Shown here: positions 53,762 to 63,291 of the stretch, piece after piece | Layout of the letters: the number at the start of each line of letters is the position of its first letter | Numbering within the stretch: the stretch's first letter is position 1 | NCBI GenBank assembly: GCA_902776835.1 | Contig: CACYRK010000009.1 | Span: 1 to 64,000 of the forward strand | Direction: 5' to 3' | Length of the DNA stretch: 64,000 bases | DNA from: an uncultured Bacteroidales bacterium | GTDB lineage: Bacteria > Bacteroidota > Bacteroidia > Bacteroidales > Muribaculaceae | The notes under the pieces: generated by a model | Seen by the model: only the letters and a program-made list of their open reading frames with translations | Database searches by the model: none | What the model was told of the DNA's origin: nothing | Translations under genes and position numbers: made by a program

Positions 53762-55603
53762 TCACCGGCGGCGTGGCGCGCCAGGGTATAGCGCGGCGAG
53801 CAGGTCGGGGCGGTGCATGCGCCGCAGCGCGGCCTGGATGGCTTGCCGGTATTTCGCGTCGTACCAGAAGAAATACTGCCGCTGGGCCAACTTCTCCTCG
53901 CGGCTGTGAGCCGAGAACACCGGCTTGAGCGTGTAGGGGTGGAGGCCGGTGAAGAACGCCTCGGTCGACACCGTCATGGGCGTGGGCGTGAAGTCCTGCA
54001 CCTGCTCCAGGTGGAAATTGAGGCGCTTGGTGATGGCGGCAAGTTCGGCCATGTCTTCCTCGCGGCACGCGGGGTGCGACGAGATGAAGTAGGGGATGAG
54101 TTGCTGGTTGAGGTTGTAGCGCTTGTTCACGCGGTCGAAGAGCGCCTTGAACTGCTCAAAGAGCGCAAACGACGGTTTGCGCATCACCTGCAGCACGGCG
54201 TCGCTGGTGTGCTCGGGGGCTACCTTCAGGCGGCCCGACACGTGGAAGCGAATCAACTCCTCGTTATAGCGGGCGTTCACCGCGTCGATGCGGCGGTCGC
54301 CGGTGCGGTGCATCGACAGGTCGTAACGCACACCGCTGCCGATAAACGATTTCTTCACCGCCGGCAGGGCGTTCACGGCATGGTAGATGTCGAGCAACGC
54401 GCTGTGGTCTGTGTTGAGGTTGGGGCACGGCTTGGGGTGCAGGCACGACGGACGTGCGCAGCGCTGGCACCGCGACAGGTCGTGGCCGTGCATGCCGTAC
54501 ATGTTGGCGCTGGGTCCGCCCAGGTCGCTGATGTAGCCCTTAAAGTCGGCCATGCGGGTCACCTGCTCCACCTCGCGCATAATCGAGGCCTTGCTGCGCG
54601 AGGCGATGAATTTGCCCTGGTGCGCGCTGATGGTGCAGAAGGCGCAGCCGCCAAAGCAGCCGCGGTGCATGTTCACCGAGTGGCGTATCATCTCGTAGGC
54701 CGGAATGCGCTTGCCCAGATAGCGGGGGTGGGGCAGGCGTGTGTAAGGCAAGTCGAACGAGGCGTCGATTTCTTGGGTGGTCATCGGCGGATTGGTGCGA
54801 TTGACCTTAATGGCCACGTCGCCAGTTACTTGCCACAAGTTGTGCCCGTGCCACAGGTTGCTCTCTACCTCGATCTGCCTGAAATTCTGGGCCTGAGCCT
54901 TGGCGTCGCGCTGGCAAGTGGCATAGTCGTTGAGCACCACGTCGTCGCCCTCGGTGGGCACCTCGCCCACTTGGCGTCGCACCACGGTCTGCGGGATACT
55001 GGTTAGGCTGTCGATCGTGGCTCCGTCGCGCAGGGCGTCGGCAATCTGCACGATGGGCTTCTCGCCCATGCCGTACACGAGCAAGTCGGCCGGGCTGTCG
55101 ATGAGTATCGACGGCCTTAGGCGGTCCTGCCAATAGTCGTAATGCGCCACACGCCTCAGCGAGGCCTCGATGCCGCCGGCCACCACGGGCACATGGGGGA
55201 AGAGGCGCTTCAGCGCTTCGGCGTAGACGATGGTGGGGTAGTCGGGGCGCGCTCCGGCGCGGCCTTCGGGGGTGTAGGCGTCGTCGTTACGGCGCTTGCG
55301 CGAGGCGGTGTAGTGGTTCACCATCGAGTCCATAGCGCCGGCATGGATGCCGAAAAACAGGCTAGGCTCGCCAAGTTTGCGGAAGTCGCGCAAGTCGTCG
55401 CGCCAGTTGGGCTGCGGCACGATGGCCACGCGGTAGCCATGCGCCTCGAGCACACGTCCAATCACCGCGGCGCCCATCGACGGGTGGTCGATATAGGCGT
55501 CGCCGGTAAAGATGATCACATCGGCCTGGTCCCAGCCCAGATGCTCCATCTCCTTGCGTGTGGTGGGCAGCCACTGCCCCTCGATGCGATGATGTGACGG
55601 CAT
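53762..55603 (-). CDS. YgiQ family (UPF0313) radical SAM protein
   Basis: A 613-residue protein. An N-terminal B12-binding-like domain (about 25-250, with DVIIFTGDAYIDHPSMGAAV and PVVAGGIEASLRRVAHYDYW) precedes a radical SAM core with the iron-sulfur motif in MHRGCFGGCAFCTI (C-x3-C-x2-C), and a C-terminal extension with DFTPTPMTVSTEAFFTG. The family is widespread with no established substrate. The start at 55603 follows a -7 box at 55622-55629 by 18 bases. Confidence 0.94.
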   Translation of the reverse strand: MPSHHRIEGQWLPTTRKEMEHLGWDQADVIIFTGDAYIDHPSMGAAVIGRVLEAHGYRVAIVPQPNWRDDLRDFRKLGEPSLFFGIHAGAMDSMVNHYTASRKRRNDDAYTPEGRAGARPDYPTIVYAEALKRLFPHVPVVAGGIEASLRRVAHYDYWQDRLRPSILIDSPADLLVYGMGEKPIVQIADALRDGATIDSLTSIPQTVVRRQVGEVPTEGDDVVLNDYATCQRDAKAQAQNFRQIEVESNLWHGHNLWQVTGDVAIKVNRTNPPMTTQEIDASFDLPYTRLPHPRYLGKRIPAYEMIRHSVNMHRGCFGGCAFCTISAHQGKFIASRSKASIMREVEQVTRMADFKGYISDLGGPSANMYGMHGHDLSRCQRCARPSCLHPKPCPNLNTDHSALLDIYHAVNALPAVKKSFIGSGVRYDLSMHRTGDRRIDAVNARYNEELIRFHVSGRLKVAPEHTSDAVLQVMRKPSFALFEQFKALFDRVNKRYNLNQQLIPYFISSHPACREEDMAELAAITKRLNFHLEQVQDFTPTPMTVSTEAFFTGLHPYTLKPVFSAHSREEKLAQRQYFFWYDAKYRQAIQAALRRMHRPDLLAALYPGAPRRR

Positions 55604-55621
55604 GATGAATGCTGTTTTCTG

Positions 55622-55629
55622 CAAAATTA
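55622..55629 (-). promoter_or_regulatory. -7 box TAATTTTG, YgiQ family gene
   Basis: The plus strand reads CAAAATTA. It shows the gene is separate from the transposase-like gene upstream. Confidence 0.65.
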
Positions 55630-55744
55630 CAAATAAGCGCGAGAAAAAACAAACTTGTTTGAGTTTTTCCGAGTGGAGGTAATTTCGACCGCAGGTCAAA
55701 AATACAAAAAAAGTGAGATTTTCGCTCTTTTGGACTGAAAATGC

Positions 55745-56797
55745 TCAGTTAGAACTTGCGATGGCTGCCGACAGGCGGTTGAGGGCGAGGCACTGCTGGC
55801 GGGTGATGGCGATGTGCTCGTTGTGGTGCTCCCAGGGCGCGATGATGAGCAGTTGGCCGCGCGTGCAAGCATTGAAAAACTCACCACTGGGTTTGGAGTA
55901 TGGGGTGAGGCCGTTCTCGGCAAGGAAGATGAGCGGCATGCCGGCATCGAGCAGGGCGCGCATCACGGCTTTTTCGCCTGCCGAGATGGCTGGCGACACA
56001 TGCACGGCGCCATGCTGCGCGGCTTCAACGGCATTGTGTGCCGCGCGAGCAATCTCCTCTTCGGTGAGATGGCGCGAGCACTGCACCGCGCGTATGTCGG
56101 GCCGCTCGAGCAAAAATCGGTTGCCCAGCATCGAGCAACTATGTCCCGCCACCTCCTGGTTAAAGCGCACCCTGAACAACTCAGGCTGCTCCCTCCTCAT
56201 CATCAACCGCCGCGGGTTCCCCCGCAAATAGGAAATAAGGCGTGGCAGCATGTCGTAGTTTTTGTTTATGATATCGTTATAGCCAAGTTCAAAAAGCAAG
56301 CCTGGCTGTTGTTGCCGAGGCAATGCCTCGTCCTGCGATAAAACGTTGCCTGCCTTGTTGTGCCTGTTTTCTCCTCGGTTTTCCGTAGGTTGAGGCATTG
56401 CCTCAACGATAATCTTACGATAGGCCTTATTGCACCCAACCTTGAAACCGTTAACAACCTGCCCAAGGTGGCAATTCATCTTTTGGGTCACTTGCAAAAT
56501 GCCATGCAGGTGATCGGGCATTAACTGCATGGCAATCAGTTTTATCTCAGGATGAAACTCTGGTATCCTTTTCCAAGAGGCTTGAACGGCAAGTCCTAAC
56601 TCTGAGGGAACGAAAATGGGTGCTTTTGAGTTGCCTTTTACCTCTCCGAGCAATGGCCGCCGTCCTTTAACAACAAGAGTTATGAAATAAATGTTACGAC
56701 CGGAGTAGTCGTTAAAGTCGCTGCGCCGTTTCATGGATGGCACCTTTGCTCCAGCATGCCGCTTTTTATCTTCAACCCATTTTTTCCCCTTATCCAT
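55745..56797 (-). CDS. REP-type Y1 transposase fused to a DprA/SLOG-like domain
   Basis: A 350-residue protein of two parts. Residues 30-205 resemble REP-associated tyrosine transposases: ITLVVKGRRPLLGE, the HUH pair His96/His98 in LMPDHLHGIL, candidate Tyr173 in LGYNDIINKNYDMLPRLISYLRGNPRR. Residues 210-350 look like the DprA/LOG Rossmann fold: HVSPAISAGEKAVMRALLDA, PLIFLAENGLTPYSKPSGE, ACTRGQLLIIAPWE. Between HUH and Tyr is an insertion of about 30 residues encoded by a palindrome-bounded DNA segment (56316-56406). The gene starts two bases after uvrB stops. No second transposon gene or element ends are seen, so it is probably a domesticated single-copy gene. Confidence 0.8.
   Translation of the reverse strand: MDKGKKWVEDKKRHAGAKVPSMKRRSDFNDYSGRNIYFITLVVKGRRPLLGEVKGNSKAPIFVPSELGLAVQASWKRIPEFHPEIKLIAMQLMPDHLHGILQVTQKMNCHLGQVVNGFKVGCNKAYRKIIVEAMPQPTENRGENRHNKAGNVLSQDEALPRQQQPGLLFELGYNDIINKNYDMLPRLISYLRGNPRRLMMRREQPELFRVRFNQEVAGHSCSMLGNRFLLERPDIRAVQCSRHLTEEEIARAAHNAVEAAQHGAVHVSPAISAGEKAVMRALLDAGMPLIFLAENGLTPYSKPSGEFFNACTRGQLLIIAPWEHHNEHIAITRQQCLALNRLSAAIASSN
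56316..56406. repeat. In-frame palindrome-bounded insert inside the transposase gene
   Basis: The left arm CGAGGCAATGCCTCG (56316-56330) is itself a palindrome. The right arm TTGAGGCATTGCCTCAA (56390-56406) is its inverted copy. The 91-base segment keeps the reading frame and encodes low-complexity residues (EAMPQPTENRGENRHNKAG). Confidence 0.8.
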
Positions 56798-56799
56798 AA

Positions 56800-58902
56800 T
56801 TATTGATTAGATTGCTGCAACTTGGACTGGAGTTTTAGGATTTCGTCGCGGTATTGGGCGGCTTCGAGGAAATCCATGCGCTTTGCGGCGTCGACCATCT
56901 GCTGCTTGAGATGATCGATGGCGTTTTCGATTTGTCCAGTTGTCATGTAGGCCACGACGGGGTCGGCGGCGACACCGGCGGTGGGGTTGAATTCGGCAGC
57001 CGCCTGCTGGTTGCGCAGGTCGTCGCCACGCAAGCCGCTGTAATCCACTACGTTGCTCTCGTAGCGGCGGGCGTGAGCCTGGCGCTCCTCAGTGCGCACC
57101 ATGTCGGTGTCGGCACCAATGATGGCGTTGCGGGCCTTGACGATGGCTTGCGGCGTGATGCCGTGGTCCTCGTTGTATTTCAGTTGCAGGGTGCGACGGC
57201 GCTCGGTTTCGTCGATGGTTTGCTGCATCGACTGCGTGATGGTGTCGGCATACATAATCACCATGCCGTTGAGGTTGCGCGCGGCACGGCCGGCCGTCTG
57301 TGTGAGCGATCGTCGGCTGCGCAGGAATCCCTCCTTGTCGGCATCGAGGATTGCCACCAGCGACACCTCGGGCAGGTCGAGGCCTTCGCGCAGCAGGTTC
57401 ACGCCCACGAGCACGTCGATGGCCCCGGCGCGCAGGTCGTCGAGGATTTGGATGCGGTCCATCGTCTCCACGTCGCTGTGCATGTAGGCGCACCGTAGGT
57501 CGAACTTCGCCAGATAGTCGGTCAGTTCCTCGGCCATGCGCTTTGTGAGCGTGGTCACCAGTGTGCGCTCGTTGTGTTCGACGCGCAGTTGGATTTCCTC
57601 GAGCAGGTCGTCCATCTGGCCACGCGAGGGTCGCACGACGATTTTCGGGTCGAGCAGTCCGGTGGGTCGTATGATTTGTTCGGTAATCACACCCTCGCAC
57701 TGCTGCAGTTCATAGTCGGCTGGCGTGGCGCTGACGTAGATGGTTTGGTGCGTCATGGCCTCAAACTCCTCGAAACGCAGCGGGCGGTTGTCGAGAGCGG
57801 CCTCCAGGCGGAAGCCGTAGCGCACCAGGTTGGTCTTGCGCGACTGATCGCCGCCGTACATGGCGCGTATTTGCGGTATGGTGACGTGGCTCTCGTCGAT
57901 AATCGTGAGGAAGTCGTCGGGGAAGTAGTCGAGCAGGCAGAAGGGCCGCATGCCCGGCTGACGGCCGTCGAAGTAGCGCGAATAGTTCTCGATGCCAGTG
58001 CAATAGCCTATCTCGCGAATCATCTCCAGGTCGTAGGTCACGCGCTCATACAGGCGCTTGGCCTCCACGGGGCGGTCTTCGCGACGGAATGCCTCGACTT
58101 GCGTGCCCAGGTCGACATCGATGCGGCCCAAGGCTTGCGCCATGCGCTCCTTGGTGGTGACGAAAATGTTGGCCGGGAAAATGCGGAACTGGTTCACGCT
58201 TTCGCGCGGTGTCATCGTGAGCGGGTCGAGCAGGCTCATCGACTCAATCTCGTTGCCCCAGAAGATGACGCGCAGCATGATGTCCTCGTCGCTCAGGTAC
58301 ACGTCCACCGTATCGCCCTTGACGCGGAAGTTGCCCATCTTCATCTCCACCTCGTTGCGCGAGTAGAGCGCGTCGACGAGTTTGCGCAGAAACATGTCGC
58401 GGTTCATGTCGTCGCCCACATGCAGCGTGATGGCGTTAGCATTGATGTCCTCGGGATTGCCCATGCCGTAGAGGCACGACACGCTCGACACCACCACGAT
58501 GTCGCGGCGGCCGCTCAGTAGTGCCGTCACCGTCGACAGGCGCAGGCGCTCAATCTCCTCGTTGATGGCGAGGTCTTTCTCGATGTATTTGTCGGTCGAC
58601 GGGATGTAGGCCTCGGGCTGGTAGTAGTCGTAGTAACTTACGAAGTAATGCACCGAGTTCTCGGGAAAGAACGTCTTAAACTCGGCATAGAGTTGCGCGG
58701 CCAGCGTCTTATTGTGCGACAGCACAAGGGTGGGGCGGCCGGTTTCGGCGATGACATTGGCCATGGTAAATGTCTTTCCCGAGCCTGTCACACCCAGCAA
58801 CGTCTGGTAGGGAACGCCGTCGTTGACGCCCTGACTCAACTGGGCGATAGCCTGTGGCTGGTCGCCCGTAGCGGCATATTGTGAGTGTAACTTAAATGCC
58901 AT
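56800..58902 (-). CDS. uvrB: Excinuclease ABC subunit B
   Basis: A 700-residue helicase-like protein. Walker A is [16 protein letters not shown], the beta-hairpin that probes the strand includes [13 protein letters not shown], the helicase motif [33 protein letters not shown] is complete, and a C-terminal UVR domain ([20 protein letters not shown]) recruits UvrC. It verifies damage handed over by UvrA in nucleotide excision repair. ATG 58902 ([15 protein letters not shown]) is the family start. It lies 43 bases after folE in the same direction. Confidence 0.98.
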   Translation of the reverse strand: MAFKLHSQYAATGDQPQAIAQLSQGVNDGVPYQTLLGVTGSGKTFTMANVIAETGRPTLVLSHNKTLAAQLYAEFKTFFPENSVHYFVSYYDYYQPEAYIPSTDKYIEKDLAINEEIERLRLSTVTALLSGRRDIVVVSSVSCLYGMGNPEDINANAITLHVGDDMNRDMFLRKLVDALYSRNEVEMKMGNFRVKGDTVDVYLSDEDIMLRVIFWGNEIESMSLLDPLTMTPRESVNQFRIFPANIFVTTKERMAQALGRIDVDLGTQVEAFRREDRPVEAKRLYERVTYDLEMIREIGYCTGIENYSRYFDGRQPGMRPFCLLDYFPDDFLTIIDESHVTIPQIRAMYGGDQSRKTNLVRYGFRLEAALDNRPLRFEEFEAMTHQTIYVSATPADYELQQCEGVITEQIIRPTGLLDPKIVVRPSRGQMDDLLEEIQLRVEHNERTLVTTLTKRMAEELTDYLAKFDLRCAYMHSDVETMDRIQILDDLRAGAIDVLVGVNLLREGLDLPEVSLVAILDADKEGFLRSRRSLTQTAGRAARNLNGMVIMYADTITQSMQQTIDETERRRTLQLKYNEDHGITPQAIVKARNAIIGADTDMVRTEERQAHARRYESNVVDYSGLRGDDLRNQQAAAEFNPTAGVAADPVVAYMTTGQIENAIDHLKQQMVDAAKRMDFLEAAQYRDEILKLQSKLQQSNQ

Positions 58903-58945
58903 CGCAAGATTTCCTGGCTTAGAGGGCCAGGGCTTTATGAAGAGG

Positions 58946-59536
58946 TTATTTGCCCATGTCGAGCAGTCGGAAGAACTGCGAGCGCGTTGCTTCGTCGTCA
59001 AACTCGCCGGTGTAGTGCATTGTCACCGTGGTGGAGCGTTGCTTCTCCACGCCGCGCATCTTCATGCACAGGTGCTGTGCTTCGCACACCACAATCACGC
59101 CCTTGTTGGGCACGGTGCGTGCCAGTTCGTCGCAGATGTCCTGGGTGAGGCGTTCCTGCACTTGCAGGCGGCGTGCAAACACGTCGACCACGCGGCCCAA
59201 CTTGCTCAGGCCCACGATGTGTCCGTCGGGGATGTAGCCCACCGACACCGTGCCGAAGAACGGCAGCACGTGGTGCTCGCACAGCGAGTAAAATTCAATG
59301 TCCTTGACGACAACAATCTCGCGACCCTGATGGTCGAAGAGTGCCGCCTTGAGGATTTCTTGCGGGTCCTGATGGTATCCGTAGGTGTTTTCAAGCAATG
59401 CCTTGGCGGCTCGGGTGGGAGTCTTCACCAAGCCCTCGCGGGTGGGATCCTCGCCGATGAGTCGCAGGATGGCTTCGTAGTGTTCAGCGATTTGTTTTAC
59501 CAGTTGATCGTTGGTAGTCGCGTTCTTGTTATACAT
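58946..59536 (-). CDS. folE: GTP cyclohydrolase I
   Basis: A 196-residue enzyme. Zinc ligands are in SLCEHHVLPFFG and CEAQHLCMKMRGV. The signature block VGLSKLGRVVDVFARRLQVQERLT is complete, and the C terminus carries the RSQFFRLL block. It converts GTP to dihydroneopterin triphosphate, the first step of folate synthesis. It is preceded by the SPOR gene with a 40-base gap and followed by uvrB. Confidence 0.97.
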   Translation of the reverse strand: MYNKNATTNDQLVKQIAEHYEAILRLIGEDPTREGLVKTPTRAAKALLENTYGYHQDPQEILKAALFDHQGREIVVVKDIEFYSLCEHHVLPFFGTVSVGYIPDGHIVGLSKLGRVVDVFARRLQVQERLTQDICDELARTVPNKGVIVVCEAQHLCMKMRGVEKQRSTTVTMHYTGEFDDEATRSQFFRLLDMGK

Positions 59537-59576
59537 GATTGATAGTCAGGTTAATGCATAAGTATAAACACGCCCG

Positions 59577-60203
59577 TTAGTTCCACACGTTGATGTGGTC
59601 GCGAACGATGGTCATTTGCCGTGCGTACGACGGGAAGACGCTGCGTATGCGGCTGAGTGCGGCTTGTGCCTCGGCTTGTGTCTTGAAGTCGCCGATGCGC
59701 AGGCGCCACGACGGGGCGTTATATGAGATGTAGGAGCGATACTGCGGGAAGCGCATGGCGATGGCGCGTGCGCGCTGCTTCACTGCCGACTTGGCGTTGC
59801 GGCCGCTGTTGTCGGTATATGCCTGGATGCGGAAACCATTGGAGCGCGACTTGATGGTCTGGCTGGTGGAGTTGCTGCGCTTGGGCTTGCTGCTCTCGGT
59901 GCGTTGCTTCTCCTTGGGCTGCGTGTTTTCCTTGTTGGTCTCGCTGTTGTCGTCAATCTCGTCGATTTTCTCACCCTCGGCCTTCTTGGCGGTGGTGGTG
60001 CTCTTCTTCTCGCCGGCGGGGCGATTCAGTTCGTTATTGTTGCGCTGAGTGAGGCCGCCGGGGGCTTCCACGCTTACGTTTTCACTCGAGTTGATGGCCG
60101 TGGTGATATCGCGGCTTTGCGACCACGAGGCGAGGCTCGTCACCAGCAGTGCGAGCAGTGCCACGAGGCGCAGTGTGCGTAGTGTTGTAACTGTGTGTTG
60201 CAT
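59577..60203 (-). CDS. SPOR domain protein
   Basis: A 208-residue protein with signal peptide (LRLVALLALLVTSLASWSQ), a long charged and disordered linker (about 30-120, rich in Lys, Glu, Asn, Thr), and a C-terminal SPOR domain (about 122-208, GFRIQAYTDNSGRNAKSAVKQRA to YARQMTIVRDHINVW). SPOR domains bind peptidoglycan stripped of stem peptides at division sites. The start at 60203 is chosen because a -7 box sits at 60222-60229. It is conserved between tpiA and folE in Bacteroidales. Confidence 0.92.
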   Translation of the reverse strand: MQHTVTTLRTLRLVALLALLVTSLASWSQSRDITTAINSSENVSVEAPGGLTQRNNNELNRPAGEKKSTTTAKKAEGEKIDEIDDNSETNKENTQPKEKQRTESSKPKRSNSTSQTIKSRSNGFRIQAYTDNSGRNAKSAVKQRARAIAMRFPQYRSYISYNAPSWRLRIGDFKTQAEAQAALSRIRSVFPSYARQMTIVRDHINVWN

Positions 60204-60221
60204 CGTATCGAAAATTTGGGG

Positions 60222-60229
60222 CAAAGTTA
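60222..60229 (-). promoter_or_regulatory. -7 box TAACTTTG, SPOR-folE-uvrB run
   Basis: The plus strand reads CAAAGTTA, 18 bases before ATG 60203. Confidence 0.65.
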
Positions 60230-60332
60230 CTGATTTTATTTCACAAACGGTTGAAAAAATTGCTAAACTTTTCATTTCGCTGCATTTTCGCTGCCAGAGC
60301 ATGGGGAAAATTGCTGAAAATGGGCAAAATAA

Positions 60333-60366
60333 GTGCCTGACGCAGGGATTTCCCCACGCCAGGCAC
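60333..60366 (-). terminator. Terminator after tpiA
   Basis: On the minus strand GTGCCTGGCG, loop GGGGAAATCCC, CGTCAGGCAC is followed by TTATTTTG. It separates the tpiA operon from the SPOR gene. Confidence 0.8.
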
Positions 60367-60400
60367 CTTTGCTTTAGTTGAGGCTGTGCGGCCTCGCCAA

Positions 60401-60445
60401 ATTCGAGCATTCGAGCACTCGAACATTCGAACAATCGAGCATTCC
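60401..60445. repeat. 8-base TCGARCA tandem array
   Basis: TCGAGCAT, TCGAGCAC, TCGAACAT, TCGAACAA, TCGAGCAT. It lies between the tpiA stop and its terminator, so it is transcribed in the 3' untranslated region. Shared with 30590-30626 and 38548-38591. Confidence 0.88.
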
Positions 60446-60459
60446 AGCGAATGTGTGGC

Positions 60460-61215
60460 TTAGAAAGCGGTGACGATGCCCATGAAGTCGGCTGCCTTGA
60501 GCGATGCGCCGCCAATCAGGCCGCCGTCGATGTCGGGCATGGCGAAGAGTTCGCGAGCGTTGCTGGGTTTGCAACTGCCACCGTACAGGATGGTGGTGTC
60601 GTCGGCCACCTGGGCGCCGTATTTCTCGGCCAGGATGCCGCGAATGAACTTGTGGATTTCCTGTGCCTGGTCGGCAGTGGCGGTCTCACCGGTGCCAATG
60701 GCCCAGATGGGCTCGTAGGCAATCACGATGCGGCCCATGGCCTCGGCATCGAGGTGGAAGAGCGAACCGGCAATCTCGTTCTTGATGACGTCGAAGTGCG
60801 TGCCGGCTTTGCGCTCGTCGAGGCTCTCACCGCAGCAGAAAATCACCTTCAGGCCGGCGGCCAGCGCCAGGTCGACCTTGGTCTTGAGCATCTCGATGCT
60901 CTCGTTGTAGTAGCCGCGGCGCTCGCTGTGACCAAGAATCACATAGTCGGCACCCGTCGAGGCCACCATAGCGGCCGACACCTCGCCGGTGTAAGCGCCC
61001 TTCTCGTGGTCGGCGCAGTTCTCGGCGGCAAGGCCCATCTTCTCGCAGATGGCACCCTTGACAGCGCACAGGTGCGTAAACGGCACGCCAACAATTACAT
61101 CACATTTCAAGTCTTGTGCGGCGCACACGGCCTCGCACACTTCTTTTGCCAACTGAACGCCCTCGGGAACGGTGGTGTTCATTTTCCAGTTACCTGCAAC
61201 AATGTTTTTTCTCAT
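60460..61215 (-). CDS. tpiA: Triosephosphate isomerase
   Basis: A 251-residue TIM barrel of normal length. Catalytic residues: Lys in AGNWKMN, His in ILGHSERR, Glu in [13 protein letters not shown], and the phosphate-binding [12 protein letters not shown]. It interconverts dihydroxyacetone phosphate and glyceraldehyde 3-phosphate in glycolysis. It follows the DoxX-like gene by 15 bases. Confidence 0.98.
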   Translation of the reverse strand: MRKNIVAGNWKMNTTVPEGVQLAKEVCEAVCAAQDLKCDVIVGVPFTHLCAVKGAICEKMGLAAENCADHEKGAYTGEVSAAMVASTGADYVILGHSERRGYYNESIEMLKTKVDLALAAGLKVIFCCGESLDERKAGTHFDVIKNEIAGSLFHLDAEAMGRIVIAYEPIWAIGTGETATADQAQEIHKFIRGILAEKYGAQVADDTTILYGGSCKPSNARELFAMPDIDGGLIGGASLKAADFMGIVTAF

Positions 61216-61230
61216 GTCGATAGTAGTTTT

Positions 61231-62649
61231 TTATTGATTATTGGTTTCTTCTTTTTTCTCTTGTTTTTCCTCGGAGTCGCCGGCGGAAACCTCCTCGCTT
61301 GCCACGGGTTGCTCGTCGGCCTCGTCAGCGGCTTGCTCGCCCTCGGTGCTAGCGGCCTTCTTGGCATGGTTGCGTGGCAACAGGTTCCACAGCAGTTGCG
61401 GCGCGCGGTTGATGACCAGCAGCGCGAGCATCGCTAGGGCGTAGAGCCACAGCCAGTTGCGCAGGCTGCCGTGCGGGTCGAGGTCGTTGCTCAGCGTGTC
61501 GAGGTTAAGCGTGGCATCGTGGATGCGGTCGGTGGAGATGGAGCCTAACGTGCGCTTCCATTTTATGGTGTGGTCCTTGACGTAAACCACGGCGGGATTG
61601 CCGCGCGCAATCATCTTGATCTCGCTGTCGTCGCTCACCAGCAGCGGATAGTCGGCCATCGAGATGTCGGCCCACTCGGCGATGTCGCCGTCGCTGGCCG
61701 AGGTCAGCGCATACACCGCGGCACCATGGCGACGGGCGTAGTCGGCGAGTTCGTTGATATTGAAGGTGTAAGCGATGCTCACGTCCTTGAGGTCGGGGAA
61801 GAGTAGCAGCAACTGGCTGTTGCCGTCGTTGAGGATTTCGTCGGTCACGTCGCTTCCCTGGTCGGTGATGGCAATGTTGGGTGTGACGGCCGAGGCTGTG
61901 CTGTCGCGGTGTGCCGGGCGGCGCTCTACGAAGTTCCAGCCGCTGTCGTCGTCGGGCACCTCGTCGATGGTAAACTCCTGCTGCTCACCGTCCTTCTCGT
62001 AGACGAAGGTGTAGTCGTCCTCGCCGACCGTGGCGGGCGCTTGTAGCACGGTGCCCACGGGGTAGGGGCGGAAGTCAATCATCGGCTGGGTGAAGTAGCC
62101 CACGGTGGCGATGGCTATTGTCAGCGCAAAGGTGAGCGCCATGACGGCCCACTGCACCGCCGGGCCGTAGAGGCCGCGCACGCGGCGTCCGAACAAGAAC
62201 AGAAACACCACTCCCAGCAGCAGAAGCACGTTCTTGCCGAAGGTGGCCCAGTTGCTCAATATCAGCGCGTCGCCGAAGCAGCCACAGTCGGGCACGGCAT
62301 TGGTGACGGCCAGCCACAGCGTGATGGGCGTGAGCACCATCAGCATGACGGCGGCCACGATGGGCGCGCCGCGGCGGTAAGCGCCCAGCAGCAGCGCCAC
62401 GCCCAGCAGCGTCTCAAGCACCGCCAGAGCGAAGGCTCCCACCAGGGCAAAACTCACCATCGAGTCCCAGCCCCAAGTGAGCAGGTACTCCTGTATCTTA
62501 TAATACGTGCCCCACGGGTCGATGGCCTTGACCATGCCCGAGAACACAAACGTGCCGCCCACCACCACGCGCATCAGCCACACCATGACCGTCACCAGCC
62601 AGGGCACAGCGGGTTGCGCGGCAGCGTCGTTGTCGTTACGCTTACTCAT
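61231..62649 (-). CDS. BT_3928-type DoxX family membrane protein with thioredoxin-like region
   Basis: A 472-residue protein. The N-terminal DoxX region has about four spans (residues 14-190, with VVGGTFVFSGMVKAIDPWGTYYKI and the pair PDCGCFGD). The periplasmic part (about 240-390) reads like a thioredoxin fold without a CxxC (LLLLFPDLKDVSIAYTFNINELADYA, then GNPAVVYVKDHTIKWKRTLG). A last span (about 405-425) leads to an acidic tail. Family members sit between DUF1599 and tpiA in Bacteroidales. A redox or quinone role is suggested by DoxX only. It overlaps the DUF1599 gene by eight bases. Confidence 0.88.
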   Translation of the reverse strand: MSKRNDNDAAAQPAVPWLVTVMVWLMRVVVGGTFVFSGMVKAIDPWGTYYKIQEYLLTWGWDSMVSFALVGAFALAVLETLLGVALLLGAYRRGAPIVAAVMLMVLTPITLWLAVTNAVPDCGCFGDALILSNWATFGKNVLLLLGVVFLFLFGRRVRGLYGPAVQWAVMALTFALTIAIATVGYFTQPMIDFRPYPVGTVLQAPATVGEDDYTFVYEKDGEQQEFTIDEVPDDDSGWNFVERRPAHRDSTASAVTPNIAITDQGSDVTDEILNDGNSQLLLLFPDLKDVSIAYTFNINELADYARRHGAAVYALTSASDGDIAEWADISMADYPLLVSDDSEIKMIARGNPAVVYVKDHTIKWKRTLGSISTDRIHDATLNLDTLSNDLDPHGSLRNWLWLYALAMLALLVINRAPQLLWNLLPRNHAKKAASTEGEQAADEADEQPVASEEVSAGDSEEKQEKKEETNNQ

Positions 62650-63184
62650 TGCCCTCCATGTGCTTGATGAGTGCAAACACCGAGTAGTTGATCATGTCCT
62701 GCAGGTTGGCGTCGATGCCTTCCGACACCAGCGTGCTGCCGTGGTGACGCTCAATCTCCTTGACGCGGGCCAACTTGGTGAGGATGATGTCGGTGTAACT
62801 CGACACGCGCATGTCGCGCCATGCCTCGCCATAGTCGGTGTTCTTGGCCATCATCAGGTCCTTGGTCTCGCCAATCCACTTGTCGTAGAGTGCCAGGGCC
62901 TGCTCGCTGGTCATGTCGATGAAGTCGCTGAAGCCCTTCTCGAGTTGGATCAGCCCAATCACGCCATAGTTGATGATGCCCATAAACTCTGGCCAGATGT
63001 CCTCGCCAACCTGCGTTACGCCGTTGATTTCGAGGGTGCGGATTCGACGCGCCTTAATCAGGATTTGGTCGGTGAGCGAGGTAGGGCGCAGGATGCGCCA
63101 CGACGGGCCGTAGTCCTTCATCTTGTTGATGAACAGCGCCCGGCACTGGCTCACCACCTGGTCATATTGCTTGCTTGTGTCCAT
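62642..63184 (-). CDS. DUF1599 protein (nucleotide modification-associated domain)
   Basis: A 180-residue all-helical protein with two similar halves: CRALFINKMKDYGPSWRILRPTSLTDQILIKARRIRTLE and TKDLMMAKNTDYGEAWRDMRVSSYTDIILTKLARVKEIE. The K-x-x-DYG-x-x-W motif occurs in each. I recognise it as DUF1599, seen both in phage nucleotide-modification clusters and as a core Bacteroidales gene next to the DoxX protein and tpiA, as here. The biochemical role is unknown; acidic residues suggest a dUTPase/MazG-like fold (inference). Confidence 0.9.
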   Translation of the reverse strand: MDTSKQYDQVVSQCRALFINKMKDYGPSWRILRPTSLTDQILIKARRIRTLEINGVTQVGEDIWPEFMGIINYGVIGLIQLEKGFSDFIDMTSEQALALYDKWIGETKDLMMAKNTDYGEAWRDMRVSSYTDIILTKLARVKEIERHHGSTLVSEGIDANLQDMINYSVFALIKHMEGNE

Positions 63185-63211
63185 TAATATCACAATTGTT
63201 TAAACCGACCA

Positions 63212-63219
63212 CAAAGGTA
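63212..63219 (-). promoter_or_regulatory. -7 box TACCTTTG, DUF1599-DoxX-tpiA operon
   Basis: The plus strand reads CAAAGGTA, 27 bases before ATG 63184. It lies just past the terminator of the small RNA. Confidence 0.65.
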
Positions 63220-63252
63220 CATAAAAAATTGCCACTCACCCACCTTTGCGCA

Positions 63253-63291
63253 CAAAAAAATCAAGTGCCCCTGGGCATGACAGAGGCACTT
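63253..63291 (-). terminator. Terminator of the small RNA
   Basis: On the minus strand AAGTGCC, loop, GGCACTT, then GATTTTTTTG. Confidence 0.88.

Noticed and set aside
55745..56797. Active IS200/IS605 element
   Set aside because: There is no TnpB-type partner, no subterminal hairpin ends around the gene, and it is fused to an extra domain and packed against uvrB.
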